NCBI GenBank assembly: GCA_902826635.1
Contig: CADEFQ010000019.1
Location: forward strand, 4,047-36,121
DNA length: 32,075 nucleotides
Source: an uncultured Pseudomonadota bacterium
Lineage (GTDB): Bacteria; Pseudomonadota; Gammaproteobacteria; Steroidobacterales; Steroidobacteraceae
Direction: 5' to 3'
Positions 10,509 through 20,197 of the stretch are shown in pieces (within the stretch, counting starts at the first letter, position 1; the number at the start of each line of letters is the position of its first letter). The translations under genes were made by a program, and so were the position numbers. Under the pieces are notes generated by a model. That model had not been told where the DNA came from and made no database searches. It saw only the letters and a list, made by a program, of their open reading frames with translations.

Positions 10509-11918
10509 ATGACCCCCAGTGACGTTCTGAACCTCATCAAGGAAAAGGAAGTCCGGTACGCCGACCTTCGCTTTACCGACACGCGCGGCAAGGAGCAGCA
10601 CGTGACGATCCCGGCGAAGCTCGTCGATGAGGACCTGTTCCGCGACGGCAAGATGTTCGACGGCTCGTCGATCGCGGGCTGGAAGGGGATCAACGAGTCC
10701 GACATGATCCTGATGCCCGAAGCGGGGACAGCGATCCTCGACCCGTTCTTCGAGGAAGCCACGATCAACATCCGCTGCGACGTGATCGAGCCCGCGACGA
10801 TGCAGGGCTACGAGCGCGACCCGCGTTCGCTCGGCAAGCGCGCCGAGGCGTATCTCAAATCGACCGGTATCGCGGACAAGGCGCTCTTCGGTCCCGAGAA
10901 CGAATTCTTCATCTTCGACAGCATCCGCTGGAGCAACGAAATGCGCGGTTGCTCGTACGAGATCGATTCCGTGCAGGGCGCGTGGAATACGAACACCGCC
11001 TACCCGGAAGGCAACAAGGGCCATCGCCCCGGTATCAAGGGCGGTTACTTTCCCGTGCCGCCGGTCGACGCGTTCCAGGACATCCGGAACGCGATGTGCA
11101 ACGCGCTCGAGGAACTCGGGCAGGTCGTCGAAGTGCATCATCACGAAGTCGCGACGGGCGGTCAGAGCGAAATCGGCGTGGGCGCGGGCACCCTCGTCGC
11201 CAAGGCCGACGCCGTGCAGATCCTCAAGTACGCGGTGCTCAACGTCGCGCACGCCTATGGCAAGACCGCGACGTTCATGCCGAAGCCGCTCGTCGGCGAC
11301 AACGGCTCGGGCATGCACGTGCACCAGTCGCTGTCGAAGGATGGCAAGGCCCTCTTCGCGGGCGACAAGTACGGCGGTCTTTCCGATCTCGCGCTCTACT
11401 ACATCGGCGGCATCATCAAGCACGCCAAGTCGATCAACGCGTTCACCAACGCGGGCACCAACAGCTACAAGCGCCTCGTCCCCGGCTTCGAAGCGCCGGT
11501 GATGCTGGCGTATTCCGCGCGCAACCGCTCCGCGTCGATCCGTATTCCCTGGGTGTCGAACCCGAAGGCGCGCCGCATCGAAGTGCGCTTTCCGGACTCG
11601 TCGGCGAATCCGTATTTCGCGTTCGCGGCGATGATGATGGCGGGCCTCGACGGCATCCAGAACAAGATCCACCCGGGCGATCCGGCCGACAAGGACCTGT
11701 ACGACCTCGAACCGGAGGAGGCGAAGGGCATCCCGACGGTGTGCCACTCCCTCGACATGGCGCTCGAACACCTCGACAAGGACCGCGAGTACCTGACGCG
11801 CGGCGGGGTGTTCACGAACGACGTGATCGATGCGTACATCGGGCTGAAGGAGCAGGAAGTCACGCGCTTTCGCATGTCGACGCACCCGGTCGAGCTCGAC
11901 ATGTACTACAGCTGCTGA
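10509..11918 (+). CDS. glnA: Glutamine synthetase, type I
   Basis: A 469-residue dodecameric enzyme that makes glutamine from glutamate, ammonia and ATP in the cytosol. Signatures are [19 protein letters not shown], the ATP/metal segment [30 protein letters not shown], and [20 protein letters not shown] contains Tyr398 (397 after Met removal), the adenylylation tyrosine of GSI-beta enzymes, so control by GlnE and PII is expected. ATG at 10509 is preceded by GGAG at a good distance; the open frame upstream to 10434 contains the promoter and is not coding. Transcription is predicted to be nitrogen controlled through NtrC and sigma-54 (sites upstream). A strong stem-loop follows the stop codon. 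Confidence 0.98.
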   Translation: MTPSDVLNLIKEKEVRYADLRFTDTRGKEQHVTIPAKLVDEDLFRDGKMFDGSSIAGWKGINESDMILMPEAGTAILDPFFEEATINIRCDVIEPATMQGYERDPRSLGKRAEAYLKSTGIADKALFGPENEFFIFDSIRWSNEMRGCSYEIDSVQGAWNTNTAYPEGNKGHRPGIKGGYFPVPPVDAFQDIRNAMCNALEELGQVVEVHHHEVATGGQSEIGVGAGTLVAKADAVQILKYAVLNVAHAYGKTATFMPKPLVGDNGSGMHVHQSLSKDGKALFAGDKYGGLSDLALYYIGGIIKHAKSINAFTNAGTNSYKRLVPGFEAPVMLAYSARNRSASIRIPWVSNPKARRIEVRFPDSSANPYFAFAAMMMAGLDGIQNKIHPGDPADKDLYDLEPEEAKGIPTVCHSLDMALEHLDKDREYLTRGGVFTNDVIDAYIGLKEQEVTRFRMSTHPVELDMYYSC

Positions 11919-11937
11919 TGGCGCGGCAGGGGCAGCC

Positions 11938-11967
11938 GGCGGCAGCGTTCGAAGGAACGCTGTCGCC
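11938..11967 (+). terminator. Strong stem-loop 20 bases after glnA
   Basis: GGCGGCAGCGTTC (11938-11950) pairs with GAACGCTGTCGCC (11955-11967) over 13 bp with one G-U pair and a GAAG loop. Only TTT follows within the next bases, so it may be a partial terminator or an mRNA-stabilising 3' structure that lets glnA be made in excess over ntrBC. Confidence 0.6.
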
Positions 11968-12015
11968 CGCTTTGCAGGCTGTGACCGCCGTTTGGTCCCG
12001 GACGCCCCGCCGGGC

Positions 12016-12021
12016 TATGCT
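12016..12021 (+). promoter_or_regulatory. Candidate -10 box for the DUF4124 gene
   Basis: TATGCT lies 8 bases before the ATG at 12030, with TTGGTC (weak -35) 18 bases upstream. Use of this box would give an essentially leaderless message. Confidence 0.3.
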
Positions 12022-12029
12022 CGAAACGT

Positions 12030-12605
12030 ATGCGCGGCTTGCCACTTACCTTAATGCTGCTCGTGTCCGGCCCGGCCCTGGCCGGCACCATGTACAAGTG
12101 GGTGGACCAGGGCGGCACCATCCACTATTCCAGCCTGCCGATGCCGGGCGCGACGGAAGTGCACATCGATTCCGCGCCGCCTGTCAGCGACACCGTGACG
12201 AATGCGGCGCGTGTCGTGGCGTCGGCGCCCGACGCCGACGGGCAGCCCGCAGAGCCGTTCAAGTACACGAGCTGCGCGCTGACCAAGCCGGCGAACGACG
12301 AGACGCTGCCGAATGCCTATTCGGTCTCCGCCGCGTGGCGAATCGAACCGGCCCTGCGCCCGGGCGATCGCGTGACGCTCGCGCTCGACGGCGCGCTGGT
12401 CCCGGGCGTTTCGGCGACCTCGACCAGCCACACGATCGCCCAGATCGACCGCGGCGCCCACTCGCTGGTAGTCAGCATCGTCGATGCGAACGGCCGTGGC
12501 CTGTGCCAGTCGCCCGCGCTCACGTTCCATGTACGCCAGCCTTCGGTGCTGGCACCGAATCGCCAGCCGGCGCCGCGCCCGAAGCCGAACGCACCGCGAA
12601 GCTGA
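12030..12605 (+). CDS. Exported DUF4124-domain protein
   Basis: A 191-residue protein with a signal peptide (MRGLPLTLMLLVSGPALAG) followed directly by the DUF4124 signature TMYKWVDQGGTIHYSSLP at about 19-37. The region at about 75-170 is beta-strand-rich and may be an Ig-like fold (inference), with two cysteines (in TSCALT and RGLCQSP) that could form a disulfide. The C-terminus is a low-complexity Pro/Arg/Ala tail. Function is unknown. It lies between glnA and ntrB in the same direction. No Shine-Dalgarno is obvious. Confidence 0.85.
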   Translation: MRGLPLTLMLLVSGPALAGTMYKWVDQGGTIHYSSLPMPGATEVHIDSAPPVSDTVTNAARVVASAPDADGQPAEPFKYTSCALTKPANDETLPNAYSVSAAWRIEPALRPGDRVTLALDGALVPGVSATSTSHTIAQIDRGAHSLVVSIVDANGRGLCQSPALTFHVRQPSVLAPNRQPAPRPKPNAPRS

Positions 12606-12632
12606 GCCGCGCGCGCGTCGCGGGGTACCGCG

Positions 12633-13723
12633 ATGGCCGCTGAGCATCCGCTGCCCTCGCCGCTTTCGCACTTTGATCCCGCGGACCTGCTCGATGCGCT
12701 TGCGACCGGAATCGTCGTGCTCGACCGTCAGCTGTGCGTGGTGTACGCCAACATCGCCGCGCAGGACCTCCTCGGCGCGGGCTTCACGCGCGCGCGCGGA
12801 CGCCCCTTCACCGACCTGCTCGCGGACTCGAACGGTCTCGCCGACGTCTTGCGCCGCGCGATCGAAGGTAGCGAAGCCTTCGCCGACCGCGAACTCGTCT
12901 TTCGCCCGCGGGGCTCGACGCGCGAGGCGCGTGTCGTTGACCTGACCGTGACGCCGCTCGAAGGCACGGTCACCGGCTCGCACCTGCTCCTCGAACTCGC
13001 GGACGCCACGCAGCGCCAGCGCATCTCGCGCGAGAGCGACCTGCTCGCGCGCCTCGACGGCAGTCGACTCATGATCCGGCAGCTCGCGCACGAGATCAAA
13101 AACCCGCTCGGCGGGCTGCGCGGCGCGGCCCAGTTGCTCGAGCGCGAGCTCGACAGCGCGGCGCTGCGCGAATACACCGGCGTCGTGATCAAGGAGGCGG
13201 ACCGGCTCACGGCGCTCGTCGATTCGATGTCGGGCTCGACACGACCGCCGCAGAAGACGCTCACGAACGTGCACGAACTGTGCGAGCACGTGTACACGCT
13301 GCTGCGCAGCGAGGCGAGCCCGGCGGTGCTGCTCGAGCGCGACTACGACCCGAGCCTGCCCGATGCCGTCATCGATCGACACCAGGTCATCCAGTCACTG
13401 CTGAACCTGGCGCGGAACGCGCTGCAGGCCGTGGGCGAGCGTGGCCGCATCGCGCTCCGTTCGCGCGCCCTCTCCGGCGTGACGATCGGCGCCACGCGAC
13501 ATCGCCTCGTCGCGAGCCTGCAAGTGGAAGACAACGGACCGGGGGTTTCGGACGAGCTGCGGGGAAGTCTGTTCCTGCCACTCGTGACCGGTCGCGCCGA
13601 CGGCACGGGCCTCGGGCTCGCCGTCGCGCAGGAAATCGCCACGCGCCACGGCGGCATCGTGGAGTTCGAGAGCGTGCCGGGCCGCACCGTCTTCACGCTG
13701 CTGCTGCCGATCGTGGAGCCCTC

Positions 13724-13727
<4 letters not shown>
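12633..13727 (+). CDS. ntrB: Nitrogen regulation sensor histidine kinase NtrB
   Basis: A 364-residue cytosolic histidine kinase/phosphatase that controls NtrC in response to PII. The N-terminal PAS domain (about 15-125) contains LLDALATGIVVLDRQLCVVYAN. The phosphoacceptor is His153 in QLAHEIKNPLGGLRGAAQLL, the characteristic NtrB H-box. The ATPase domain has the N-box (LLNLARNALQAVG), G1 box (VEDNGPGV) and G2 box (GTGLGLAVAQEIATRHGG). No transmembrane segment is present, as expected for NtrB. Its stop overlaps the ntrC start in a GTGA, so the two are translationally coupled. Confidence 0.96.
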
Positions 13728-15130
<1,403 letters not shown>

Positions 15131-15131
15131 C

Positions 15132-15137
15132 TATAAT
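15132..15137 (+). promoter_or_regulatory. Consensus -10 box for the MscS gene
   Basis: A perfect TATAAT lies directly after the ntrC stop codon and 8 bases before the ATG at 15146. No -35 hexamer is visible. The predicted start site coincides with the initiation codon, suggesting a leaderless message. Confidence 0.5.
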
Positions 15138-15145
15138 GCGGGCGA

Positions 15146-16243
15146 ATGGAACACCTGCTCGCGACTCTCGAACACATCGTCCTTGGAAACAGCCTGCGCG
15201 CGTGGGGGCTCGCGGCGCTGGCATTCGCCTTCACGTTCGTCGTCGTGCCGACGCTGCGGCGTATCGTGGCCCGGCGGCGGCGTGCACGCCTCGACGAGGC
15301 CGCTCGCCTCGGCCGGCCGATGCCCGCCGGGGTCGATCTGGTCGCGCAACTCGCCTCGAGCACCTCGCGCCTGTTCCTGCTGACGCTCGCGCTCTATTTC
15401 GCCACCCGCATCCTCGCGTTGCCGCCCCGGCTCGACCACGCCTTCGAGTTCGTGATCGTCGTGACTTTCTGGCTGCAGATGGCCTGGTGGGGCGTCGAGG
15501 CGACCCGCTACGGTCTCAACCGCCAGCTGGGCCAGGGCGACGCCGCGGACGCCACCCGCGCCGGCTCCTTCGAGGTGCTGCTGTTCGTCGCACGCATCGC
15601 GATTTTCTCCTTTGCTTTGCTGCTCGCGCTCGACAACCTCGGCGTGCAGATCAAGCCGCTGCTCGCGGGCCTCGGCATCGGCGGCATCGCGATCGCGCTC
15701 GCGGTGCAGACGGTGCTCGGCGACCTGTTCGCTTCGCTTTCGATCACGCTCGACAAGCCGTTCGAGGTCGGTGATGCGCTGACCATCGACGATGCGAGCG
15801 GCACGGTCGAGCGCATCGGCATCAAGAGCACGCGCCTGCGCAGCGTCAGCGGCGAGCAGATCATCATTTCGAACGCGGATCTGCTGAAATCGCGCGTGCG
15901 CAACTACAAGCGCATGCGCGAGCGACGCTACGTGTTCAGCCTCGGTGTCACCTACGAAACGCCGCGCGAGCGGCTGGCGGAAGTCCCGGCGATCGTCGAG
16001 GCCGTGGTGCGTGTGCAGCCGAAGGCGCGCTTCGAGCGCTGCCACCTGATGAAACTCGGGAGTTCTTCGCTCGATTTCGAAGTCGTGTACTTCATTACCG
16101 AGTCCGACTACCTCGTATTCGCGAATGTCCAGCACGCGATCAACCTCGCATTGCTCGACGCATTTGCGAAACGCGGCATCGACCTCGCCTATCCGACCCA
16201 GCGCCAGATCGTCGAGCAGCGTTCCGTCAGCGACCCATCCTGA
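15146..16243 (+). CDS. MscS-family mechanosensitive ion channel
   Basis: A 365-residue inner-membrane channel that by family opens under membrane tension to release solutes. There are about four hydrophobic segments: near 17-34, 72-90, 95-115 and 140-160. The pore helix region follows (PLLAGLGIGGIAIALAVQTVLGD, about 168-193), with the Gly/Ala pattern of MscS TM3. Next come the beta domain (FEVGDALTIDDASGTVERIGIKSTRLRS, then EQIIISNADLL) and the alpha/beta C-terminal domain to about 350. The size is larger than E. coli MscS (286) because of extra N-terminal segments. It ends 17 bases inside the convergent potF-like gene. Confidence 0.93.
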   Translation: MEHLLATLEHIVLGNSLRAWGLAALAFAFTFVVVPTLRRIVARRRRARLDEAARLGRPMPAGVDLVAQLASSTSRLFLLTLALYFATRILALPPRLDHAFEFVIVVTFWLQMAWWGVEATRYGLNRQLGQGDAADATRAGSFEVLLFVARIAIFSFALLLALDNLGVQIKPLLAGLGIGGIAIALAVQTVLGDLFASLSITLDKPFEVGDALTIDDASGTVERIGIKSTRLRSVSGEQIIISNADLLKSRVRNYKRMRERRYVFSLGVTYETPRERLAEVPAIVEAVVRVQPKARFERCHLMKLGSSSLDFEVVYFITESDYLVFANVQHAINLALLDAFAKRGIDLAYPTQRQIVEQRSVSDPS

Positions 16244-17333
16244 AGCGCGTCCACATCCGCAGCCTCTCGCGCAGGTAGGCGTCGGTCTTCATCGGATCCG
16301 GGAACAGTCTCGGCATCGCGTCCGGTGGCGGAAAAACCAGCGGATCGTTGCGTACGTTCCATTCGATCCGCGAGCGTGCCGCCAGGTTCGGTGTCGCGAA
16401 ACCCGTCGCGTTGGTGATCGCCGCGCCGACGGCGGCTTCGAGGATGTAGTTGATGAACAGGTGCGCGTTGCGCGGGTGAGGCGCGTCGGACGGGATTGCC
16501 ATCATGTCGAACCAGACCTGCGCGCCTTCGCGCGGGACCGAATATCCGATCGTGACGCCGTTGCCGGCCTCGCGCGCCCGCGCTCGCGCCTGGAAGGCGT
16601 TGCCGTTGTCCGAGAACGCGAGGCATATCGCGCCGTTCGACAAGTCCGAGAATTGCCGGTCGTTCGACAGATACCGCACATACGGGCGCACGGCGAGCAG
16701 CGCTTTTTCGGCAAGCGCAAGATCGCGCGGGTCCTCGCTGTTCGGGTCGCGCCCGAGCCACGCGAGCACGTGCGGCACGACCGCGATCGGCGTGTCGTAG
16801 AAAACGACGCCGCAATCGGCGAAACGCGAAACGACGTCCGGCCGGAACAGCATGTCCCAGCTGTCGAGCGGCGCGTCGCGCATGCGCGCCAGGATCATGT
16901 CGCGGTCGTAGGCGAAGCCGTTCGTGCCCCAGACATACACGACGCCGTATTCGTTGCCGGGGTCCTGCCGGCGCACGGCGGCCTCGATCGCGGGGTCCAG
17001 GTTCGCGAGGTTCGGCAGCAGTGATTTGTCCAGCTTGCGCAGCGCGCCTGCGCGGCTCAGGCGCTCGATGTAGGCCGCACTCGGCACGACCACGTCGTAG
17101 CCCGAATGCCCCGCGAGCAGCTTCGTATCGAGCACCTGATTGGTGTCGAACACGCTGTAGTTGACCTTGATGCCGTGGCGAGCCTCGAAGTTCGCGAGCG
17201 TGTCGCTGGCGACATAGCCGGCCCAGCTGTAGACGTTGACGACCGCGCCTTCGTCCGTGGCGGCGCCCTTGGGCCGGCAGGCCGTGAGTGCGAGTGCCGC
17301 GGCGAGCGCGAAGGCAAGTGCGGCGCCGCGCAT
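16227..17333 (-). CDS. Polyamine-type ABC transporter substrate-binding lipoprotein (PotD/PotF family)
   Basis: A 368-residue periplasmic binding protein. The N-terminus MRGAALAFALAAALALTAC gives a lipobox with Cys19, so it is probably membrane-anchored. The mature part begins VVNVYSWAGYVASDTLANFE, the classic start of spermidine/putrescine binding proteins, followed by GYDVVVPSAAYIERL, YGVVYVWGTNGFAYD and GAQVWFDMMAIPSDAPHP. Close similarity in these blocks points to a PotF-like (putrescine) rather than an iron-binding protein, but the ligand is inferred. The ATG at 17333 follows the pyrD stop by 4 bases. No permease or ATPase gene lies in the window, so it either serves a transporter encoded elsewhere or acts alone. 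Confidence 0.9.
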   Translation of the reverse strand: MRGAALAFALAAALALTACRPKGAATDEGAVVNVYSWAGYVASDTLANFEARHGIKVNYSVFDTNQVLDTKLLAGHSGYDVVVPSAAYIERLSRAGALRKLDKSLLPNLANLDPAIEAAVRRQDPGNEYGVVYVWGTNGFAYDRDMILARMRDAPLDSWDMLFRPDVVSRFADCGVVFYDTPIAVVPHVLAWLGRDPNSEDPRDLALAEKALLAVRPYVRYLSNDRQFSDLSNGAICLAFSDNGNAFQARARAREAGNGVTIGYSVPREGAQVWFDMMAIPSDAPHPRNAHLFINYILEAAVGAAITNATGFATPNLAARSRIEWNVRNDPLVFPPPDAMPRLFPDPMKTDAYLRERLRMWTRFRMGR

Positions 17334-17337
17334 GGCC

Positions 17338-18318
17338 CTATCCGGAAACGGGCGTATCCACGCTGTCTTTGCCCGTGCGCAGCGAACCGACGAGCTCGCG
17401 CACCGACGCCAGGCGGTGCGTGCGAAGGTAATCCGCAATGCCGGCGTTCACTTTCTTGCACACCATCGGATCGTAGAACAGTGCGGTGCCGATGCCGACG
17501 GCGGTGGCGCCCGCGATCAGGAACTCGATCGCGTCGCTGGCATTGACGATGCCGCCCTGGCCGATGATCGGAACGCGATGCGGCCGCGCGACCTCGTAGA
17601 CCTGGTGCACCTTGAGCAGCGCGATCGGTTTGATCGCGGGCCCCGACAGCCCGCCCTGCACGTTGCCGAGGACCGGGCGCCGCGCCTCGATGTCGATCGC
17701 CATGCCCATCATGGTGTTGATCACGGACAGTCCGTCCGTGCCCGCCTCGATGCAGCGGCGCGCATTCTCGCGGATGTCCGTCTGGTTGGGCGAGAGCTTC
17801 GTGATGAGCGGCTTCTTCGTCACCGCGCGGCAGGCCGCGACGACGCGGCCCGACATCTCGGGCGAATTGCCGAAGACCACGCCGCCCTCCTTGACGTTCG
17901 GACAGGAGATGTTGATTTCGATTGCGTCGATCGGCGAATCATCGAACCGCCGCGTGACCTCGACGTACTCCTCGAGCGTCGAGCCCGACACGTTCGCGAT
18001 GAAGCGCGTTTCCGTGAAGTCGAGCCCGGGCAGGATTTTCGTCACGACCTGCTCGACACCGGGATTCTGCAGGCCGATCGCGTTCAGCATGCCCTGCGGC
18101 GTTTCGTAGACGCGGTGGGGTGAATTGCCGAGCCGCGCCTTGCCGGTCGTTCCCTTCAGCACGATGGCGCCCGCATCGCGATTCGTGAATCCCTCGATAC
18201 GCGTGTATTCCTCGCCGAACCCGACACAGCCGGAGAGCAGCACGATGGGCGAATCAAGGCGCATCCCGCAGAAGTCGATGGCGAGGGGTTTCACGAGCGT
18301 TTCGGAAGCGGCGGACAT
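17338..18318 (-). CDS. pyrD: Dihydroorotate dehydrogenase, class 1 (1B-like catalytic subunit)
   Basis: A 326-residue FMN enzyme that oxidises dihydroorotate to orotate in pyrimidine synthesis. It has PIVLLSGCVGFGEEY, LKGTTGKARLGNSPHRVYETPQGMLNAIGLQNPG and the catalytic EINISCPNV with Cys139. Cysteine rather than serine marks the cytosolic class 1 enzymes and separates it from the membrane-bound class 2 PyrD usual in beta/gamma-proteobacteria. LFYDPMVCKK and IGQGGIVNASDAIEFLIAGAT complete the barrel. Class 1B enzymes pair with the iron-sulfur flavoprotein PyrK, which is not in the window. The ATG at 18318 is preceded by TATAAT only 6 bases upstream; GTG at 18294 is an alternative start. Confidence 0.93.
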   Translation of the reverse strand: MSAASETLVKPLAIDFCGMRLDSPIVLLSGCVGFGEEYTRIEGFTNRDAGAIVLKGTTGKARLGNSPHRVYETPQGMLNAIGLQNPGVEQVVTKILPGLDFTETRFIANVSGSTLEEYVEVTRRFDDSPIDAIEINISCPNVKEGGVVFGNSPEMSGRVVAACRAVTKKPLITKLSPNQTDIRENARRCIEAGTDGLSVINTMMGMAIDIEARRPVLGNVQGGLSGPAIKPIALLKVHQVYEVARPHRVPIIGQGGIVNASDAIEFLIAGATAVGIGTALFYDPMVCKKVNAGIADYLRTHRLASVRELVGSLRTGKDSVDTPVSG

Positions 18319-18324
18319 GGGGGG

Positions 18325-18330
18325 ATTATA
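18325..18330 (-). promoter_or_regulatory. Consensus -10 box for pyrD
   Basis: A perfect TATAAT on the minus strand is separated from the pyrD ATG by six C residues, so the predicted transcript begins at the start codon. It abuts the first unit of the 7-bp repeat array. No -35 box is visible. Confidence 0.5.
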
Positions 18331-18365
18331 GAGCTTGGAGCCTAGAGCTTAGAGCTTAGGGCCAG
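18331..18365 (+). repeat. Left array of 7-bp tandem repeats (GAGCTTA type)
   Basis: Units in order are GAGCTTG, GAGCCTA, GAGCTTA, GAGCTTA and a degenerate GGGCCAG. The array starts next to the pyrD -10 box. It is the inverted partner of 18436-18470. Confidence 0.85.
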
Positions 18366-18433
18366 AAGCGTTGGTCCTTGGTGTCAAGCCTGCCGACACT
18401 GCAGAATCACCCGCACAGATTAACTGACAAGCG

Positions 18434-18482
18434 CTCTGGCTCTAAGCTCTAAGCTCTGAGCTCTGAGCTCTGAGCTCTGAGC
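18434..18482 (+). repeat. Right array of 7-bp tandem repeats (TCTGAGC type)
   Basis: Seven units: CTCTGGC, TCTAAGC twice, then TCTGAGC four times, ending 8 bases before the trmL ATG. The 35 bases at 18436-18470 pair with 18331-18365 across a 70-base loop. In plus-strand RNA there is one mismatch (C-A), with four G-U pairs. The last unit supplies the only GAG near the trmL start. The 70 bases between the arrays hold nothing I recognise. Confidence 0.88.
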
Positions 18483-18490
18483 TGATTTTC

Positions 18491-18946
18491 ATGTTCCACA
18501 TCATCCTGCACCAGCCCGAGATTCCCCCCAACACCGGCAACATCATCCGCCTGTGCGCGAACACCGGCGCGGCGCTGCATCTCGTGCGCCCGCTCGGCTT
18601 CACGCTCGACAAGCGTTCGTTGCGCCGCGCCGGCCTCGACTACGACGATCTCGCCACCGTGACCGTGCACGCGGATCTCGCCGCCTGTCGCGCGGCACTC
18701 GACTGGGCGCGCTGGTTTGCGATCGAAACGGGCGGGGGGCGAGCGCACAGCGAGGCGACGTTCGAGCCGGGCGATGCGTTGCTCTTCGGCTCGGAGCGCA
18801 CGGGCCTGCCTGCGGACGTTCTCGAAACGATCCCGGTCGGGCATCATCTGTCGCTACCGATGCGCGCCGGCAATCGCAGCTTGAACCTGTCGAACGCCGT
18901 TGCGGTCGTCGCCTATGAAGCATGGAGGCAGTGTGGCTACAGGTAG
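18491..18946 (+). CDS. trmL: tRNA (cytidine(34)-2'-O)-methyltransferase
   Basis: A 151-residue SPOUT-class methyltransferase that 2'-O-methylates the wobble base of certain leucine tRNAs, acting as a dimer with S-adenosylmethionine. The N-terminus MFHIILHQPEIPPNTGNIIRLCANTG, the middle LLFGSERTGLP, and the C-terminal knot segment LPMRAGNRSLNLSNAVAVVAYEAWRQ are all diagnostic, and the length is typical (about 155). The start is fixed by the family N-terminus. Its ribosome-binding region lies within the edge of the 7-bp repeat array. Its last 14 bases overlap the symporter gene. Confidence 0.96.
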   Translation: MFHIILHQPEIPPNTGNIIRLCANTGAALHLVRPLGFTLDKRSLRRAGLDYDDLATVTVHADLAACRAALDWARWFAIETGGGRAHSEATFEPGDALLFGSERTGLPADVLETIPVGHHLSLPMRAGNRSLNLSNAVAVVAYEAWRQCGYR

Positions 18947-20183
18947 CAGGCAGACGAGCGGCACGTGGATCGTCCTCGCCCTCCTCGTCGGCATGGCGAT
19001 CGGGGTCGTGATTTCGGTGAGCGACGCGGCGCCGCTCGCGGCCACCGTCGCGGCAATCGAACCCATCGGCACGCTGTGGCTCAACGCGCTTCGCATGACG
19101 GTGATTCCGCTCGTCGTCGCGCTCCTCATCACCGGCATCGCGACCGCGGCCGGGACCGCGGCGACGGGCCGTCTCGCCGGACGCGCGATCGTGCTGTTCG
19201 TCATCGGTTACGTCGTGTCGGTCGCGATCGGCGCGCTTTTCATGGCGGGGTCGTTCGTGCTCTGGCCGCTCGACGACGCGTCGCGCGTCGCGCTGCGCGC
19301 CGGGGCGGGCGCTGCGGCGACCGTGGTGCCCGCGATGCCGCCGCCCGGCGAATGGATCACCGCGCTCATTCCCGTGAACCCGATCGCGAGCGCGGTGTCC
19401 GGCATGATCCTGCCGCTCGTGGTGTTCGCGGTGTTCTTCGGCTTCGCCGCCGCGCGGCTGGCGCCCGCCCAGCGCCTGCCGCTCGTCGGGTTTTTCCAGG
19501 CGATCGGCGAGGCGATGCTGGTGATCGTGGATTGGGTGCTGTGGGCCGCGCCGCTCGGTGTCTTCGTGCTCGCGCTCGGTGTCGGCATGCGAGGCGGCTT
19601 GAGTGCGGCCGGCGGAATCCTCCACTACCTCGTGCTCCTCTGCGGTGTGGGCGTGCTGCTGACGCTCGTCGCGTATCCGTGCGCCGTGTGGGTCGGGCGC
19701 GTATCGCCGGCGCGCTTTGCGCGTGCGGTGGCGCCGGCGCAGGTCGTCGCGTTCAGCACACAGTCATCGCTCGCGTCGCTCCCGGCGATGCTGACGGGCT
19801 CACGCGAAATCCTCGGCCTCTCGGAACGCGTCACTTCGATCGTGTTGCCGCTCGCGGTGACTCTTTTTCGCGTGAGCAGCCCGTCGATGAACCTGGCGGT
19901 GGTGCTGTTCGTCGCGCACGTCTACGGCATCCACGTGAGTCTTGCGATGCTCGCCGCCGGCATGCTGGTCGCGGTCGTGAACAGCCTGAGTTCCGTGGGC
20001 CTGCCCGGCCAGACCTCGTTCTTCACGGGCACCGTGCCGATCGCGCTTGCGATGGGCATGCCACTCGAGCTCCTGCCACTGCTGCTCGCGGTGGAAGTGG
20101 TGCCGGATATCTTTCGCACCGTATCGAACGTCACCGCGGATGTGGCGGTGGCGGCCATTGTCGAGCGCCGCGAGAGCGCGTAG
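18933..20183 (+). CDS. Dicarboxylate/amino acid:cation symporter (DAACS, GltP/DctA type)
   Basis: A 416-residue inner-membrane secondary transporter with about eight membrane helices and two re-entrant loops. Family markers are LWLNALRMTVIPLVVALLITG near the N-terminus, the serine-rich loop TQSSLASLPAM, and the C-terminal VVNSLSSVGLPGQTSFF and LLLAVEVVPDIFRTVSNVTAD. The substrate (glutamate, aspartate or C4-dicarboxylate) cannot be settled. GTG at 18933 was chosen because GGAGG lies 4 bases upstream and the hydrophobic region starts shortly after; ATG at 18915 is the alternative. Either start lies inside trmL, so translation is probably coupled. Confidence 0.88.
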   Translation: MATGSRQTSGTWIVLALLVGMAIGVVISVSDAAPLAATVAAIEPIGTLWLNALRMTVIPLVVALLITGIATAAGTAATGRLAGRAIVLFVIGYVVSVAIGALFMAGSFVLWPLDDASRVALRAGAGAAATVVPAMPPPGEWITALIPVNPIASAVSGMILPLVVFAVFFGFAAARLAPAQRLPLVGFFQAIGEAMLVIVDWVLWAAPLGVFVLALGVGMRGGLSAAGGILHYLVLLCGVGVLLTLVAYPCAVWVGRVSPARFARAVAPAQVVAFSTQSSLASLPAMLTGSREILGLSERVTSIVLPLAVTLFRVSSPSMNLAVVLFVAHVYGIHVSLAMLAAGMLVAVVNSLSSVGLPGQTSFFTGTVPIALAMGMPLELLPLLLAVEVVPDIFRTVSNVTADVAVAAIVERRESA

Positions 20184-20197
20184 CGGAGCGCCTCTGG

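Noticed and set aside
10332..11885. A 517-codon minus-strand frame opposite glnA
   Set aside because: Antisense shadow of glnA with the typical His/Arg/Val-rich composition; no start signal or domain.
16227..17333. Iron(III)-binding protein instead of polyamine-binding protein
   Set aside because: The VVNVYSWAGYV opening and the YVWGTNGFAYD and WFDMMAIPSDAPHP blocks fit the PotD/PotF group better.
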